Made by a program: the position numbers and the translations under genes. A stretch of DNA of 64,000 bases from assembly GCA_001570385.1 (NCBI GenBank), contig BBYL01000028.1, forward strand, positions 1 to 64,000. The letters are read 5' to 3'. Positions 34,056 to 41,645 of the stretch are shown piece after piece. The stretch comes from Microtetraspora glauca (GTDB lineage Bacteria > Actinomycetota > Actinomycetes > Streptosporangiales > Streptosporangiaceae). Under the pieces are notes generated by a model, which saw only the letters and a list, made by a program, of their open reading frames with translations, was not told where the DNA came from and made no database searches. Numbering within the stretch: position 1 is the stretch's first letter; each line of letters begins with the position of its first letter.

Positions 34056-34101
34056 CGCGAAAAGGCAGACTCACCCTCTGTGGTGGGGCTGCCTTTTCGC
34101 G
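34056..34101. terminator. Strong hairpin terminator
   Basis: CGCGAAAAGGCAG pairs exactly with CTGCCTTTTCGCG around a 20-base loop that can itself pair partly (CACC/GGTG). It lies 94 bases after the small peptide gene and would end transcription from the exporter/peptide side. Confidence 0.7.
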
Positions 34102-34146
34102 TACGCGGCAACCGCAGATTCGGTGTGTCCGCACCGCGTGGGGCGT

Positions 34147-34207
34147 TGAGGGCTTTCTGGTCGGTGCTGCGATTTGGTCGCCGCACACCGAGCCATGAAA
34201 GCCCTCA
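34147..34207. repeat. Long imperfect hairpin in gene-free DNA
   Basis: Arms TGAGGGCTTTC and GAAAGCCCTCA pair exactly and enclose a second helix (GGTCGGTG / CACACCG-CC region, then GCG/CGC), giving a roughly 61-nt stem-loop. The surrounding 34102-34412 contains no gene that I can support. It may be a terminator, a palindromic repeat element or a remnant of an IS end. Confidence 0.45.
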
Positions 34208-34412
34208 CCTTCGCAACCGGTTCAACCCTCCGCGGTCGCCCCGCCTGTCACCAACCTCCGTGGCCGGTATACCTAGGAAGCCGGGAACACCGGGCCGCCG
34301 CCGGCGACGCGATGAGCACCGGCAGGGAGCGAGCCATCGTCCACCTCGCGGGTGGTGAGACGGCCAGTGATCGAATGCCGGGTCGTGGCGTGTCCACCAG
34401 CCGCGCCGCCCG

Positions 34413-34967
34413 TCAGACCTTCCCCGGGTCGCCGACACGCTCGTAGACATCGGCCTCGAACTGGTCGAGGAGCCGTTCGCACTCCGCGACCTTCTCGTGG
34501 GCCAGTTCCCTGCCGGGGGCGCCCATCCAGTCCCGTCCCTCGACCTTGCGGAGCCAGCGCCGCAGTTTCTCGAGGTCCTGACGGATCTCCTCGGTCTCCT
34601 CGAACGTGTAGTTCTCGCGGAACCGCTCGAACTCGATCTCCTTGAAGAACTTCGTCTCGCACTCCTCCACGATCTCGGCGTACTCCTTCGCCGAGTTCTC
34701 GCGGAACGACTCGACCAGCGTCTGGTACTCGCGTTCCTCGACCGCGGTCAGCACGAAGATCATGCTCTCGCCGCCGAGCTCGTCGATGCGCTCGCGGACC
34801 TTGTCGAGACGTTCCCGTACGCCGGGACGGTCCGGCAGCACGCACACGGCCTGCTGGATGTAGAGGGCGCCCAGGCGCTTCAGCTCGCGCCACACCGCCA
34901 CCCGAGCGCGCGAGGTCGTCGAGGGCACGCGGTACACGAGCTGCAGGAATCGCTCGTCGATCGTCAT
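34413..34967 (-). CDS. ChrB N-terminal domain protein
   Basis: A 184-residue protein: FLQLVYRVPSTTSRARVAVWRELKRLGALYIQQAV opens a ChrB_N domain (winged-helix-like, related to PaaX), followed by a long charged coiled region rich in Glu and Arg. ChrB proteins act as chromate- or metal-sensing regulators, and stand-alone N-terminal domains are common in actinobacteria. The ATG at 34967 is preferred over an earlier one at 35033 that lies inside the divergent promoter. It is divergent from a metal-transport-like module with an 87-bp gap, which it may regulate. Confidence 0.75.
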   Translation of the reverse strand: MTIDERFLQLVYRVPSTTSRARVAVWRELKRLGALYIQQAVCVLPDRPGVRERLDKVRERIDELGGESMIFVLTAVEEREYQTLVESFRENSAKEYAEIVEECETKFFKEIEFERFRENYTFEETEEIRQDLEKLRRWLRKVEGRDWMGAPGRELAHEKVAECERLLDQFEADVYERVGDPGKV

Positions 34968-35054
34968 GGCATCCAAGGCTACCCAGTTGACATGTCGGAT
35001 ATGCGTGATGAAGCATATGATGCATTGAAACATCTGTTACAAGAAGGAGCCGCC

Positions 35055-35825
35055 GTGACAGGCGCAACATGGGGCCTGGTGGCCTCGACCTTCGCCGCCT
35101 CGTTCGTCGAGTTCGTCGAGGCCCTGACCATCGTTCTGGCCATGGGTGTGACACGCGGCTGGCGCTCGGCCATCGCGGGCACCGTGGCGGCGCTGGTGGC
35201 GCTGACCGCCTTCACCGCCGCCGCCGGATACGCCCTGGGCACCTGGCTGCCCGAATCACTCCTCCAGCTGGTCGTCGGCACGCTGCTGCTGATCTTCGGC
35301 CTCCAGTGGCTGCGCAAGGCGGTCCTGCGGTCCTCCGGTCTGAAGGCCATGCACGACGAGGAGGAGGAGTACGCCGCCCAGACCGAGGCGGCGCGGCAGG
35401 CCACCCGCCAGAGCCGCTTCGGCATCGACACGTTCGCGTTCGTGGTGTCGTTCAAGGGCGTGTTCCTCGAGGGCGTCGAGGTCGTCTTCGTCGTGATCAC
35501 GTTCGGGCTCAGCGCGGCGAACATGCCCGCGGCGATCGGCGGCGCGGCCGTCGCCGGTCTCCTCGTGCTGATCGCCGGCGTGATCCTGCACCGTCCGCTC
35601 GCGGCGATCCCCGAGAACGCCCTGAAGTACGGCGTGGGCCTGCTGCTCGCCAGCTTCGGCGCGTACTGGGCCGTGGAGGGCCTGGGCGTTTTCACGCAGA
35701 GCGGCGAGAGCCTCGAGTGGCCGGGTGGTGACTGGGCCATCCTCGCCCTGATCGCCTGCTGGCTCCTGACCTCGCGCCTGCTGGTCAAGGTTCTGCCCCG
35801 TCTCAAGCCGGAGGTCGCCCGATGA
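35055..35825 (+). CDS. COG4280 predicted membrane transporter
   Basis: A 256-residue integral membrane protein with about seven helices and a two-fold repeat: SFVEFVEALTIVLAMG in the first half and FLEGVEVVFVVITFG in the second. The paired acidic ExxE-type motifs in helices recall cation transporters of the LysE/GDT1 (UPF0016) kind. A charged loop (MHDEEEEYAAQTEAARQ) separates the halves. The GTG at 35055 has AAGAAGGAG five bases upstream. The next gene overlaps it by ATGA and a VIT1-like transporter follows; together they suggest handling of a divalent metal. Confidence 0.7.
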   Translation: MTGATWGLVASTFAASFVEFVEALTIVLAMGVTRGWRSAIAGTVAALVALTAFTAAAGYALGTWLPESLLQLVVGTLLLIFGLQWLRKAVLRSSGLKAMHDEEEEYAAQTEAARQATRQSRFGIDTFAFVVSFKGVFLEGVEVVFVVITFGLSAANMPAAIGGAAVAGLLVLIAGVILHRPLAAIPENALKYGVGLLLASFGAYWAVEGLGVFTQSGESLEWPGGDWAILALIACWLLTSRLLVKVLPRLKPEVAR

Positions 35826-36028
35826 GGTTCGTCAAGGGATTCGGACAGTTCTGGTACGACTTCATCATCGGCGACGACTGGAAGATCGCCGCCGCGGTCG
35901 TCGCGGCGCTCGCCGTGACGCTCGTAGTCGTGCTCGCGGGCGTGTCCGCCGCCGGAGCGGCGATCGCGGGCGGCGTGCTGCTGCTCCTGTTCTTCGTTGC
36001 CAGCGTTCTGATCGATGTGAGGAGCTAG
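35822..36028 (+). CDS. Small two-helix membrane protein
   Basis: A 68-residue protein with a short amphipathic N-terminus (FGQFWYDFIIGDDWKIA) and two transmembrane helices. It overlaps the COG4280 gene by ATGA and is 3 bases from the VIT1-like gene, so it is made with both. Such mini-proteins often accompany COG4280 members and may act as a subunit; no activity can be assigned. Confidence 0.75.
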   Translation: MRFVKGFGQFWYDFIIGDDWKIAAAVVAALAVTLVVVLAGVSAAGAAIAGGVLLLLFFVASVLIDVRS

Positions 36029-36031
36029 CCG

Positions 36032-36739
36032 ATGACCGCGCAGGCCGTAGAACTGCACAACCACCACCGCGACGTCACCGGGGGCTGGCTGCGCCCCGCG
36101 GTGTTCGGGGTGATGGACGGACTGGTCTCCAATGCCGCCCTCCTCGCCGGGGTCATCGGCGGCGGCGCCACCGGCACCGGCGTCGTGATCGCCGGGCTCG
36201 CCGGGCTCGCCGCCGGCGCCTTCTCGATGGCGACGGGCGAGTACACCTCGGTCGCCTCCCAGCGGGAGCTCACCCAGGCCGAGATCGCCATCGAGCGCCG
36301 TGAACTGGCGCGCAACCCGGAGGCCGAGCAACGGGAGCTCGCGCTGCTGTACCAGTCCCGGGGGCTGACACCCGAGCTCGCCGCGGAGGTCGCGCGGCAG
36401 CTCCACGACGACGACGAGGTGGCCTGGCGGGTGCACGCCCGTGAGGAGCTCGGCGTCGACCCCGACGACCTGCCCTCGCCCTGGGTCGCCGCGGGTTCCT
36501 CGTTCCTCGCCTTCGCCCTCGGAGCGCTGATCCCGGTGCTGCCGTTCCTCATCGGGATGTCGTCGGTGCTCGCGGTGGTCGTGCTCACCGCGGCCGCCCT
36601 CTTCGTCACCGGCGCGCTGGTCGCCGTGCTCACCTCCAGGTCCCCCCTGTACGGCGGAGTGCGCCAGCTCGCGCTCGGCGCCCTCGCCACAGCGGTGACC
36701 TACGGCGTGGGCAGCCTGGTGGGAACGTTCATCGGCTGA
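36032..36739 (+). CDS. VIT1/CCC1-family iron/manganese transporter
   Basis: A 235-residue member of the VIT family: AVFGVMDGLVSNAALLAGV in helix 1, SMATGEYTSVASQREL after helix 2, then a helical metal-binding cytoplasmic domain rich in Glu (residues about 85-150) and three C-terminal helices. VIT1/CCC1 proteins move Fe2+ or Mn2+ out of the cytosol in exchange for protons. It ends the metal module and is followed by a strong hairpin. The ferric reductase gene starts 138 bases further on the same strand. Confidence 0.85.
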   Translation: MTAQAVELHNHHRDVTGGWLRPAVFGVMDGLVSNAALLAGVIGGGATGTGVVIAGLAGLAAGAFSMATGEYTSVASQRELTQAEIAIERRELARNPEAEQRELALLYQSRGLTPELAAEVARQLHDDDEVAWRVHAREELGVDPDDLPSPWVAAGSSFLAFALGALIPVLPFLIGMSSVLAVVVLTAAALFVTGALVAVLTSRSPLYGGVRQLALGALATAVTYGVGSLVGTFIG

Positions 36740-36782
36740 CCCGGCGGGCCGGTGATCCCCCACCGCCCGCGGCTCCAATGCC

Positions 36783-36823
36783 CCCTCAGCGGCGGCCTCG
36801 CGAACAGCGGCCGCCGCTGAGGG
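36783..36823. terminator. 15-bp perfect hairpin terminator
   Basis: CCCTCAGCGGCGGCC pairs exactly with GGCCGCCGCTGAGGG around an 11-base loop, 44 bases after the VIT1-like gene and 55 bases before the FhuF-like gene, separating the two. Confidence 0.75.
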
Positions 36824-36877
36824 CTCCATGATCGCCCAACCGCCGCGCGGACGCGCGGCCCGGACCTGACCGGCGGT

Positions 36878-37702
36878 GTGACGATGGACCAGCGCAGTTC
36901 GCGCCCGGCACGACTCCACGCGGGCCCGCCGCCCGCCCCTCCCTCGGCCGTCTTCCACGCGGTCGCCGACGTCTCCTCCATGGGCGACCGCTTCGAGCTC
37001 GGCGTCGGCCGGGCCGAGTCCGGATGGCGCCCGTTCACCGACCTCCTCACCGATGCCGACGCCCTGGAACAGCGGATCGGGGACGTCGCCGAACGCCTGC
37101 GCACCACCGAGGCCCGGGTGGCCGCCTCGATCCTGTTCCAGAAGCTCGCCTCCCGGCTGTGCTCGCCTCTCTTCGGCGCAGCGGTCGCCCACGGCCTGCT
37201 CGTCGAGCTGGACCCGGGGCGCCTCCACTGGCGGCCTGCGCCCGACGGTGTGCCGTCGCCGCTGCGCACCACCGATCTCGCCGGCTGGGAGATCCGCGAC
37301 CCGGCGCGGACAGCCGAGCGGATGTACCACACCGTGGTACCCGGGTTGCTGGAACCACTCGCCGAGGCGGTCCAGGGAGTCGTGAAGATCGCTCCGGGCC
37401 TGCTGTGGGGCAACGTGGCCTCCTCGCTGGCCGGGACCGTCCGCGCCCTCGCCCGCGTGCGTCCCGAGCTCACCGGAGCGGCCCTCGCACTGGCCCGCGA
37501 GCTGCTCGACCTGGGCCTCATCCGGGACAAGGGAGAGCTGGGGGAACCGGAGCCCGGCCACCCGTTCTTCGTCCGCCGCAGCTGCTGCCTTTACTACCGG
37601 GCAGGGGACGGCCGCAAATGCGGCGACTGCGCGCTGGAGGAACCGGACGCGCGCCGCGACCAGTGGGCTCGTGCCGTACGGGAATCTCGGGGAGCCCGAT
37701 GA
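36878..37702 (+). CDS. FhuF-like siderophore ferric reductase
   Basis: A 274-residue cytosolic protein. The C-terminal Cys motif CC-x10-C-x2-C (RRSCCLYYRAGDGRKCGDC) is the 2Fe-2S ligand set of FhuF ferric-siderophore reductases. The body is helical, with ASILFQKLASRLCSPLFGAAVAH and LLWGNVASSL as in FhuF. It reduces Fe3+ in an imported siderophore to release iron. GTG 36878 or ATG 36884 may be the start. It converges with the tldE end of an operon that begins with a siderophore-type importer, so the two probably serve one pathway. Confidence 0.85.
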   Translation: MTMDQRSSRPARLHAGPPPAPPSAVFHAVADVSSMGDRFELGVGRAESGWRPFTDLLTDADALEQRIGDVAERLRTTEARVAASILFQKLASRLCSPLFGAAVAHGLLVELDPGRLHWRPAPDGVPSPLRTTDLAGWEIRDPARTAERMYHTVVPGLLEPLAEAVQGVVKIAPGLLWGNVASSLAGTVRALARVRPELTGAALALARELLDLGLIRDKGELGEPEPGHPFFVRRSCCLYYRAGDGRKCGDCALEEPDARRDQWARAVRESRGAR

Positions 37703-37722
37703 GCCGCTGCCCGGCATCACGA

Positions 37723-39063
37723 CTACCCGGAGAAACGGAAGCCGTCCACCAGGACGGCGGGAACGGTGATGTCGCCGAGGACCGACACCCCTCCGTACCA
37801 GCCGCGCAGCGTCTTGCGCTCCTTGCCGACCGCCGAGACGCCCCGCAGCACGTCCAGGTAGCTCTCGCTGAAGCGCAGGTCGCGGACTGGGGAGACGATC
37901 TCGCCGTGTTCGACGAGGAAGACGCCGTCCCGGGTCACCCCGGTGACGATTCCGCGCTTCGGGTTCACCGGGTTGGTGTAGTAGAAGCGTGTGACGAGGA
38001 GCCCCCGGTCCAGCCGCCCGACCAGTTCCTCCCGTGACGACGCGCCCGGCGCCATGAACATGTTCGTCGGAAGGGGCCCCACCGGGTTGGGCGCGGGCAG
38101 CGCGTGCCCGGTGGACCTGATTCCGGCCCTGGCCGCGGTGCGGGTGTCGTGGACCAGCCCCACGCATCTGCCGCGATCGATGAGGCTGACGCGCTCCTTC
38201 CCGACGCCCTCGTGGTCGAAGGCGGTGGGAAGCCCCGCGGGGTCGGTGCCGTCGTCCCAGACGGTGACGAGGTCGCTGGCCATGCGGAGGCCGGGGGCCG
38301 CGAAAGACTGCCCCTCCTGCGCGGCGAGCGCGTTGAAGCCGCACCTACCGAGCTTGGCCAGCAGGTCCACCACGGCGTACTCCTCCAGGACCACGGGATA
38401 CTCCCCCGGCGCGAGGACGACCGCGTGATCGTCGGCGCGCGCCTTGCCGGCCGCCTCCCGGCCGAGGGCCACGCCGTCGACGTCCGCCACGTCCACCGCG
38501 CACGTCTCGGCGTAGCCGGTGCCGCCGCCGGGCGACATGTGCACGGTGACCAGCCACGCGTCGCTCCTGGCCTGCACGGCCCGCACGCCCCGGGTGCTGA
38601 TCACTGCCGTGGTGACGGCGCCGGTCGAGAAGGAGCCGAACGCGGCCACGCCGGCGGCGTCCGCCGCGGCGACGACATCGCGTACGGTCTCGACCCGGCG
38701 CTCGGCTGTGGTCTCGCCGGTCGAGGCCGCATAGGCTCCCGTCACCTCCGGGATCGGACCCGGTTCCGGAAGGCCGGGCCAGTCGTGGCTCTCGGCCGTG
38801 CTGCGCGCGTTCGCCGACGCGCGCTCGACGAGGGATTCGATCGCGGCGTCGTCCAGGCGTCCCGTGGCGGCCATGCCGTACCGCCTGCCGTGGACGTAGC
38901 GGAGACCGACCCGCACGGTGTCCTCGGCGACGCTCTGGTGGATCTCGGAGTTGGCGAACCGGGTCAGCGCGGAGACCCGGGCCTCCACGCTCACCTCGGC
39001 GTCGGTCGCGCCGTGCCGGCGCGCCGTGTCCAGTACCCGCTCGGCGTACCGTTCGAGGTTCAT
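37723..39063 (-). CDS. TldE/PmbA-type metalloprotease subunit
   Basis: A 446-residue protein of the TldD/PmbA family without the HExxxH zinc motif, hence the TldE (PmbA) partner. Typical elements are RFANSEIHQSVAEDTVRVGLRYVHG-type N-terminal sheet, VVLAPGEYPVVLEEYAV in the middle and PTNMFMAPGASSREEL, GIVTGVTRDGVFLVEHGEIV towards the end. TldD/TldE heterodimers degrade unfolded or modified peptides and trim leader peptides such as that of microcin B17. It overlaps tldD by ATGA. It is the last gene of the importer/amidase operon. Confidence 0.88.
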   Translation of the reverse strand: MNLERYAERVLDTARRHGATDAEVSVEARVSALTRFANSEIHQSVAEDTVRVGLRYVHGRRYGMAATGRLDDAAIESLVERASANARSTAESHDWPGLPEPGPIPEVTGAYAASTGETTAERRVETVRDVVAAADAAGVAAFGSFSTGAVTTAVISTRGVRAVQARSDAWLVTVHMSPGGGTGYAETCAVDVADVDGVALGREAAGKARADDHAVVLAPGEYPVVLEEYAVVDLLAKLGRCGFNALAAQEGQSFAAPGLRMASDLVTVWDDGTDPAGLPTAFDHEGVGKERVSLIDRGRCVGLVHDTRTAARAGIRSTGHALPAPNPVGPLPTNMFMAPGASSREELVGRLDRGLLVTRFYYTNPVNPKRGIVTGVTRDGVFLVEHGEIVSPVRDLRFSESYLDVLRGVSAVGKERKTLRGWYGGVSVLGDITVPAVLVDGFRFSG

Positions 39064-40535
39064 CGTCCCGCCCCCATCCGCACGCCTCGGAACCGTGCGC
39101 CCGACGTGCCGTGGCCGACCTGCACGCATTGCGGCGGAAGCCCCTTGGCGCAGTTGGGATTGCCGTACATGACGTAGCTCCGCTCGTCGGCGACCGCGTC
39201 GCAGGAGCGCCAGAACTCCGGGGTGATCCCCGAGTAGACGGGGTTCTTCAGGATGCGCCCCAGCCTGCCGCCCTTGATCTCGTAGGCGATCTCCGTGCCG
39301 AACTGGAAGTTCCATCGGCGGTCGTCGATCGACCAGCTGCGGTTCTGGGTCAGGTAGAGGCCGTCGTCGGTGTCGGCCACGATGTCCTGGAGGCTCATGC
39401 CGGGCACCGGCACGAGGTTGACGTTGGTCATGCGGACCAGCGGGAGCCGGTTCCAGCTCTCGGCGCGCACGGTGCCGCCGGACTCCCTGCCGATGCGGGG
39501 AGCCGTGTCCCGCGAGGTCAGATAGCCGGTGAGGATCCCGTTCTCCACCAGGGTGGTCCGCTGCGCTGCCACGCCCTCGTCGTCCCAGCCGAACGATCCC
39601 GGGCCGCCGGGCACGGTGGCGTCGGCGACCAGGGTGACCAGGTCTGAGCCGTACCTGAAGCGCGAGTCCAGCAGGTCCGCGGTCAGGAAGCTGGTTCCCG
39701 CGTAACTCGCCTCCGCGCCGAAGACCCGGTCGAGCTCGGTGGCGTGCCCGCACGACTCGTGGATCTGCAGGTAGAGCTGGCTCGGGTCGATGACGACCGT
39801 GGCGGGGCCCTCGGGGCACGGCGGGGCCGACAGCAGGGCGACGGCCTCCTCTCCGCATCGGGCCGCGTTCCCTTTCAGGTCGAGTTCGCGGATGAACTCG
39901 TATCCCGCCTGCTGCCAGCGGCCGCCCCGCGCCTCGGGGTAGCTGCGCCGCTGGTGCTCGCTTCCCTTCACGGCGTGCGCCTCGATGCCCGCCCCCACGT
40001 GCGTGAACACCTGCTCGGTGAGGCTGCCGTCCGTCGCCGCGAAGGTCTTCCACTCCCGCTGGGCGGCGTACGTCGACGCGGTCGACACGACTCCCGGGAC
40101 GGCCAGCGCGGCGTCGGCGTCGAGCAGGTCGGCGACCTTGACCTCCAGCGGGAGCGCGAAGGGATCCTCACGCACCGGCGTGGCGTACGTGCCGTAGGCG
40201 CGGGGGCGCTCCGCCAGGCTGACGCGGTGCCTGAGCGAGGGCGCCGCGCCCTTCGCGAGCCGTACCGCCTCGTCGGCGGCCCGGTCGATCGCGTCCGCGT
40301 CATACCGGTGTGTCGCCGCGAAACCCCACGCCCCGTACGCGAACACCCGGACGCCGACGCCCTGGCTCTCGTCCGAGGCGATGGACTCCACCCGGCCGGT
40401 GCGCACCGTCACCGACTCCTCCACCCGCCGTACGACGCGCACGTCCGCGTAGTCGGCGCCCGCGCTAGCGGCGGTGTCGAGCGCTCGATCCGTGATCTCC
40501 CGCATCGCGCCCGTCGGCGTGCCGTGTGGCTCCAT
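39060..40535 (-). CDS. tldD: TldD-type zinc metalloprotease
   Basis: A 491-residue TldD-family protease with the zinc motif HESCGH at residues 259-264 and a C-terminal Cys (about 462, in NPNCAKG) in the position of the third zinc ligand. The AGAGGAG leader precedes ATG 40535. It would form the active heterodimer with the TldE homologue encoded next. In known systems TldD/E act inside the cell on small unstructured or RiPP-derived peptides. Here it follows a nitrilase-family amidase (39-base gap) and a siderophore-type importer, which points to intracellular breakdown of an imported peptide. Confidence 0.9.
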   Translation of the reverse strand: MEPHGTPTGAMREITDRALDTAASAGADYADVRVVRRVEESVTVRTGRVESIASDESQGVGVRVFAYGAWGFAATHRYDADAIDRAADEAVRLAKGAAPSLRHRVSLAERPRAYGTYATPVREDPFALPLEVKVADLLDADAALAVPGVVSTASTYAAQREWKTFAATDGSLTEQVFTHVGAGIEAHAVKGSEHQRRSYPEARGGRWQQAGYEFIRELDLKGNAARCGEEAVALLSAPPCPEGPATVVIDPSQLYLQIHESCGHATELDRVFGAEASYAGTSFLTADLLDSRFRYGSDLVTLVADATVPGGPGSFGWDDEGVAAQRTTLVENGILTGYLTSRDTAPRIGRESGGTVRAESWNRLPLVRMTNVNLVPVPGMSLQDIVADTDDGLYLTQNRSWSIDDRRWNFQFGTEIAYEIKGGRLGRILKNPVYSGITPEFWRSCDAVADERSYVMYGNPNCAKGLPPQCVQVGHGTSGARFRGVRMGAGR

Positions 40536-40574
40536 CGCACTCCTCTATCGAATTCGGGTGAGACAACGCGGTTG

Positions 40575-41645
40575 CTAGGCGTCCCTCTCGCGGGCCGCCA
40601 GGTCGCGCCGGCGTCTCCAGAAGGGATCGCGCTCGTAGTAACCGGCCCAGTAGGCGTCGTTCTGCTCGCGGGCGGTGGCGAAGTGCTCCGTCTCGGACAC
40701 CGTCCGGCCCGTGGAGAGCCGCGGGCGAGGCCCGGGCCCGGGCCTCGTCAGGTAGTCGTAGGCTTCGGTGCGGTTGTGCGCCGGCATGTTGCCGCCGAGT
40801 ACGGACTCGCGGTACGCGCGCACCCGGTTGGCGTCGATCCTGGCCATGATGATCTCCTCGCCGCGCTCCGCCTCGCTGAGCACGCGGCCCTCGAAGTCCA
40901 CGATCGAACTGCGGCCAGGCCACGAGAACGGCGGCCCCGTCCGCGGGCTGGACCCGCGCTGGGCGCTCACCGTGTAGGCGAGGTTCTCCAGGGAACGCAT
41001 CCGGTCGGTCATGACGCTCGCGCCGGTCGGCCCGGAGCCCCAGGGGTCCATGATCGCCGAGGCGCGCACGAAGATCTCCGCGCCTTCGGCCGCCAGCTGC
41101 CGCGTGACCTCGGGAAAGAATCCGTCGTAGCAGATCAGCCCGCCGATGGTGCCGATCTCGGTGTGGGCGACCGGGAACAACGGGAACCTGGCGGTGTCGT
41201 ACCCCTCGCCGAGCAGGTCGATCGGCGACTGGGTCGTCTCCAGCGGATACCAGACGTTGACCTTGCGGTAGCGGAGCGCGATCTCCCCGGACGGCGCGAG
41301 CATCACCAGCGTGTTGAACACCGCGTCGTACTCCGGCTCGTACTCGAAGACCGTGCCCGCCACGAGATAGACGCCGTGGGTCCTGGCCTTCTCGGCGAGC
41401 TCCTCGATCTCCGGCCCGGGAAGCTCGATCGCGTGACGCCGCTTGTCCGCGTAGGTCGCGCCGACCGAGCCGTGGATCGCCAGCTCGGGGAAGACGATCA
41501 GCCGGACCGGAACGCCGAGGGCCGAGTAGCCCTCCATGGCCCAGTCGATCATCGTGACCATCTGCTTGAGGTTCTGGCCGACGGCGCCGTCCACGGTGTC
41601 CATCTGACAGGCGACGGCGAGGAAATCGCCGGGGTCGAGGCTCAA
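40575..41645 (-). CDS. Nitrilase-superfamily amidase (formamidase-like)
   Basis: A 356-residue carbon-nitrogen hydrolase with the Glu-Lys-Cys triad: Glu54 in VFPELAIHG, Lys128 in RYRKVN and Cys172 in LICYDGFFPE. Length and the PELAIHG/CYDGFFPE wording fit the aliphatic amidase/formamidase group rather than true nitrilases, with a C-terminal extension of about 60 residues. It hydrolyses a small amide or formamide in the cytosol. It overlaps the permease by ATGA, so it is part of the importer operon and probably acts on the imported compound or its fragments. Confidence 0.85.
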   Translation of the reverse strand: MSLDPGDFLAVACQMDTVDGAVGQNLKQMVTMIDWAMEGYSALGVPVRLIVFPELAIHGSVGATYADKRRHAIELPGPEIEELAEKARTHGVYLVAGTVFEYEPEYDAVFNTLVMLAPSGEIALRYRKVNVWYPLETTQSPIDLLGEGYDTARFPLFPVAHTEIGTIGGLICYDGFFPEVTRQLAAEGAEIFVRASAIMDPWGSGPTGASVMTDRMRSLENLAYTVSAQRGSSPRTGPPFSWPGRSSIVDFEGRVLSEAERGEEIIMARIDANRVRAYRESVLGGNMPAHNRTEAYDYLTRPGPGPRPRLSTGRTVSETEHFATAREQNDAYWAGYYERDPFWRRRRDLAARERDA

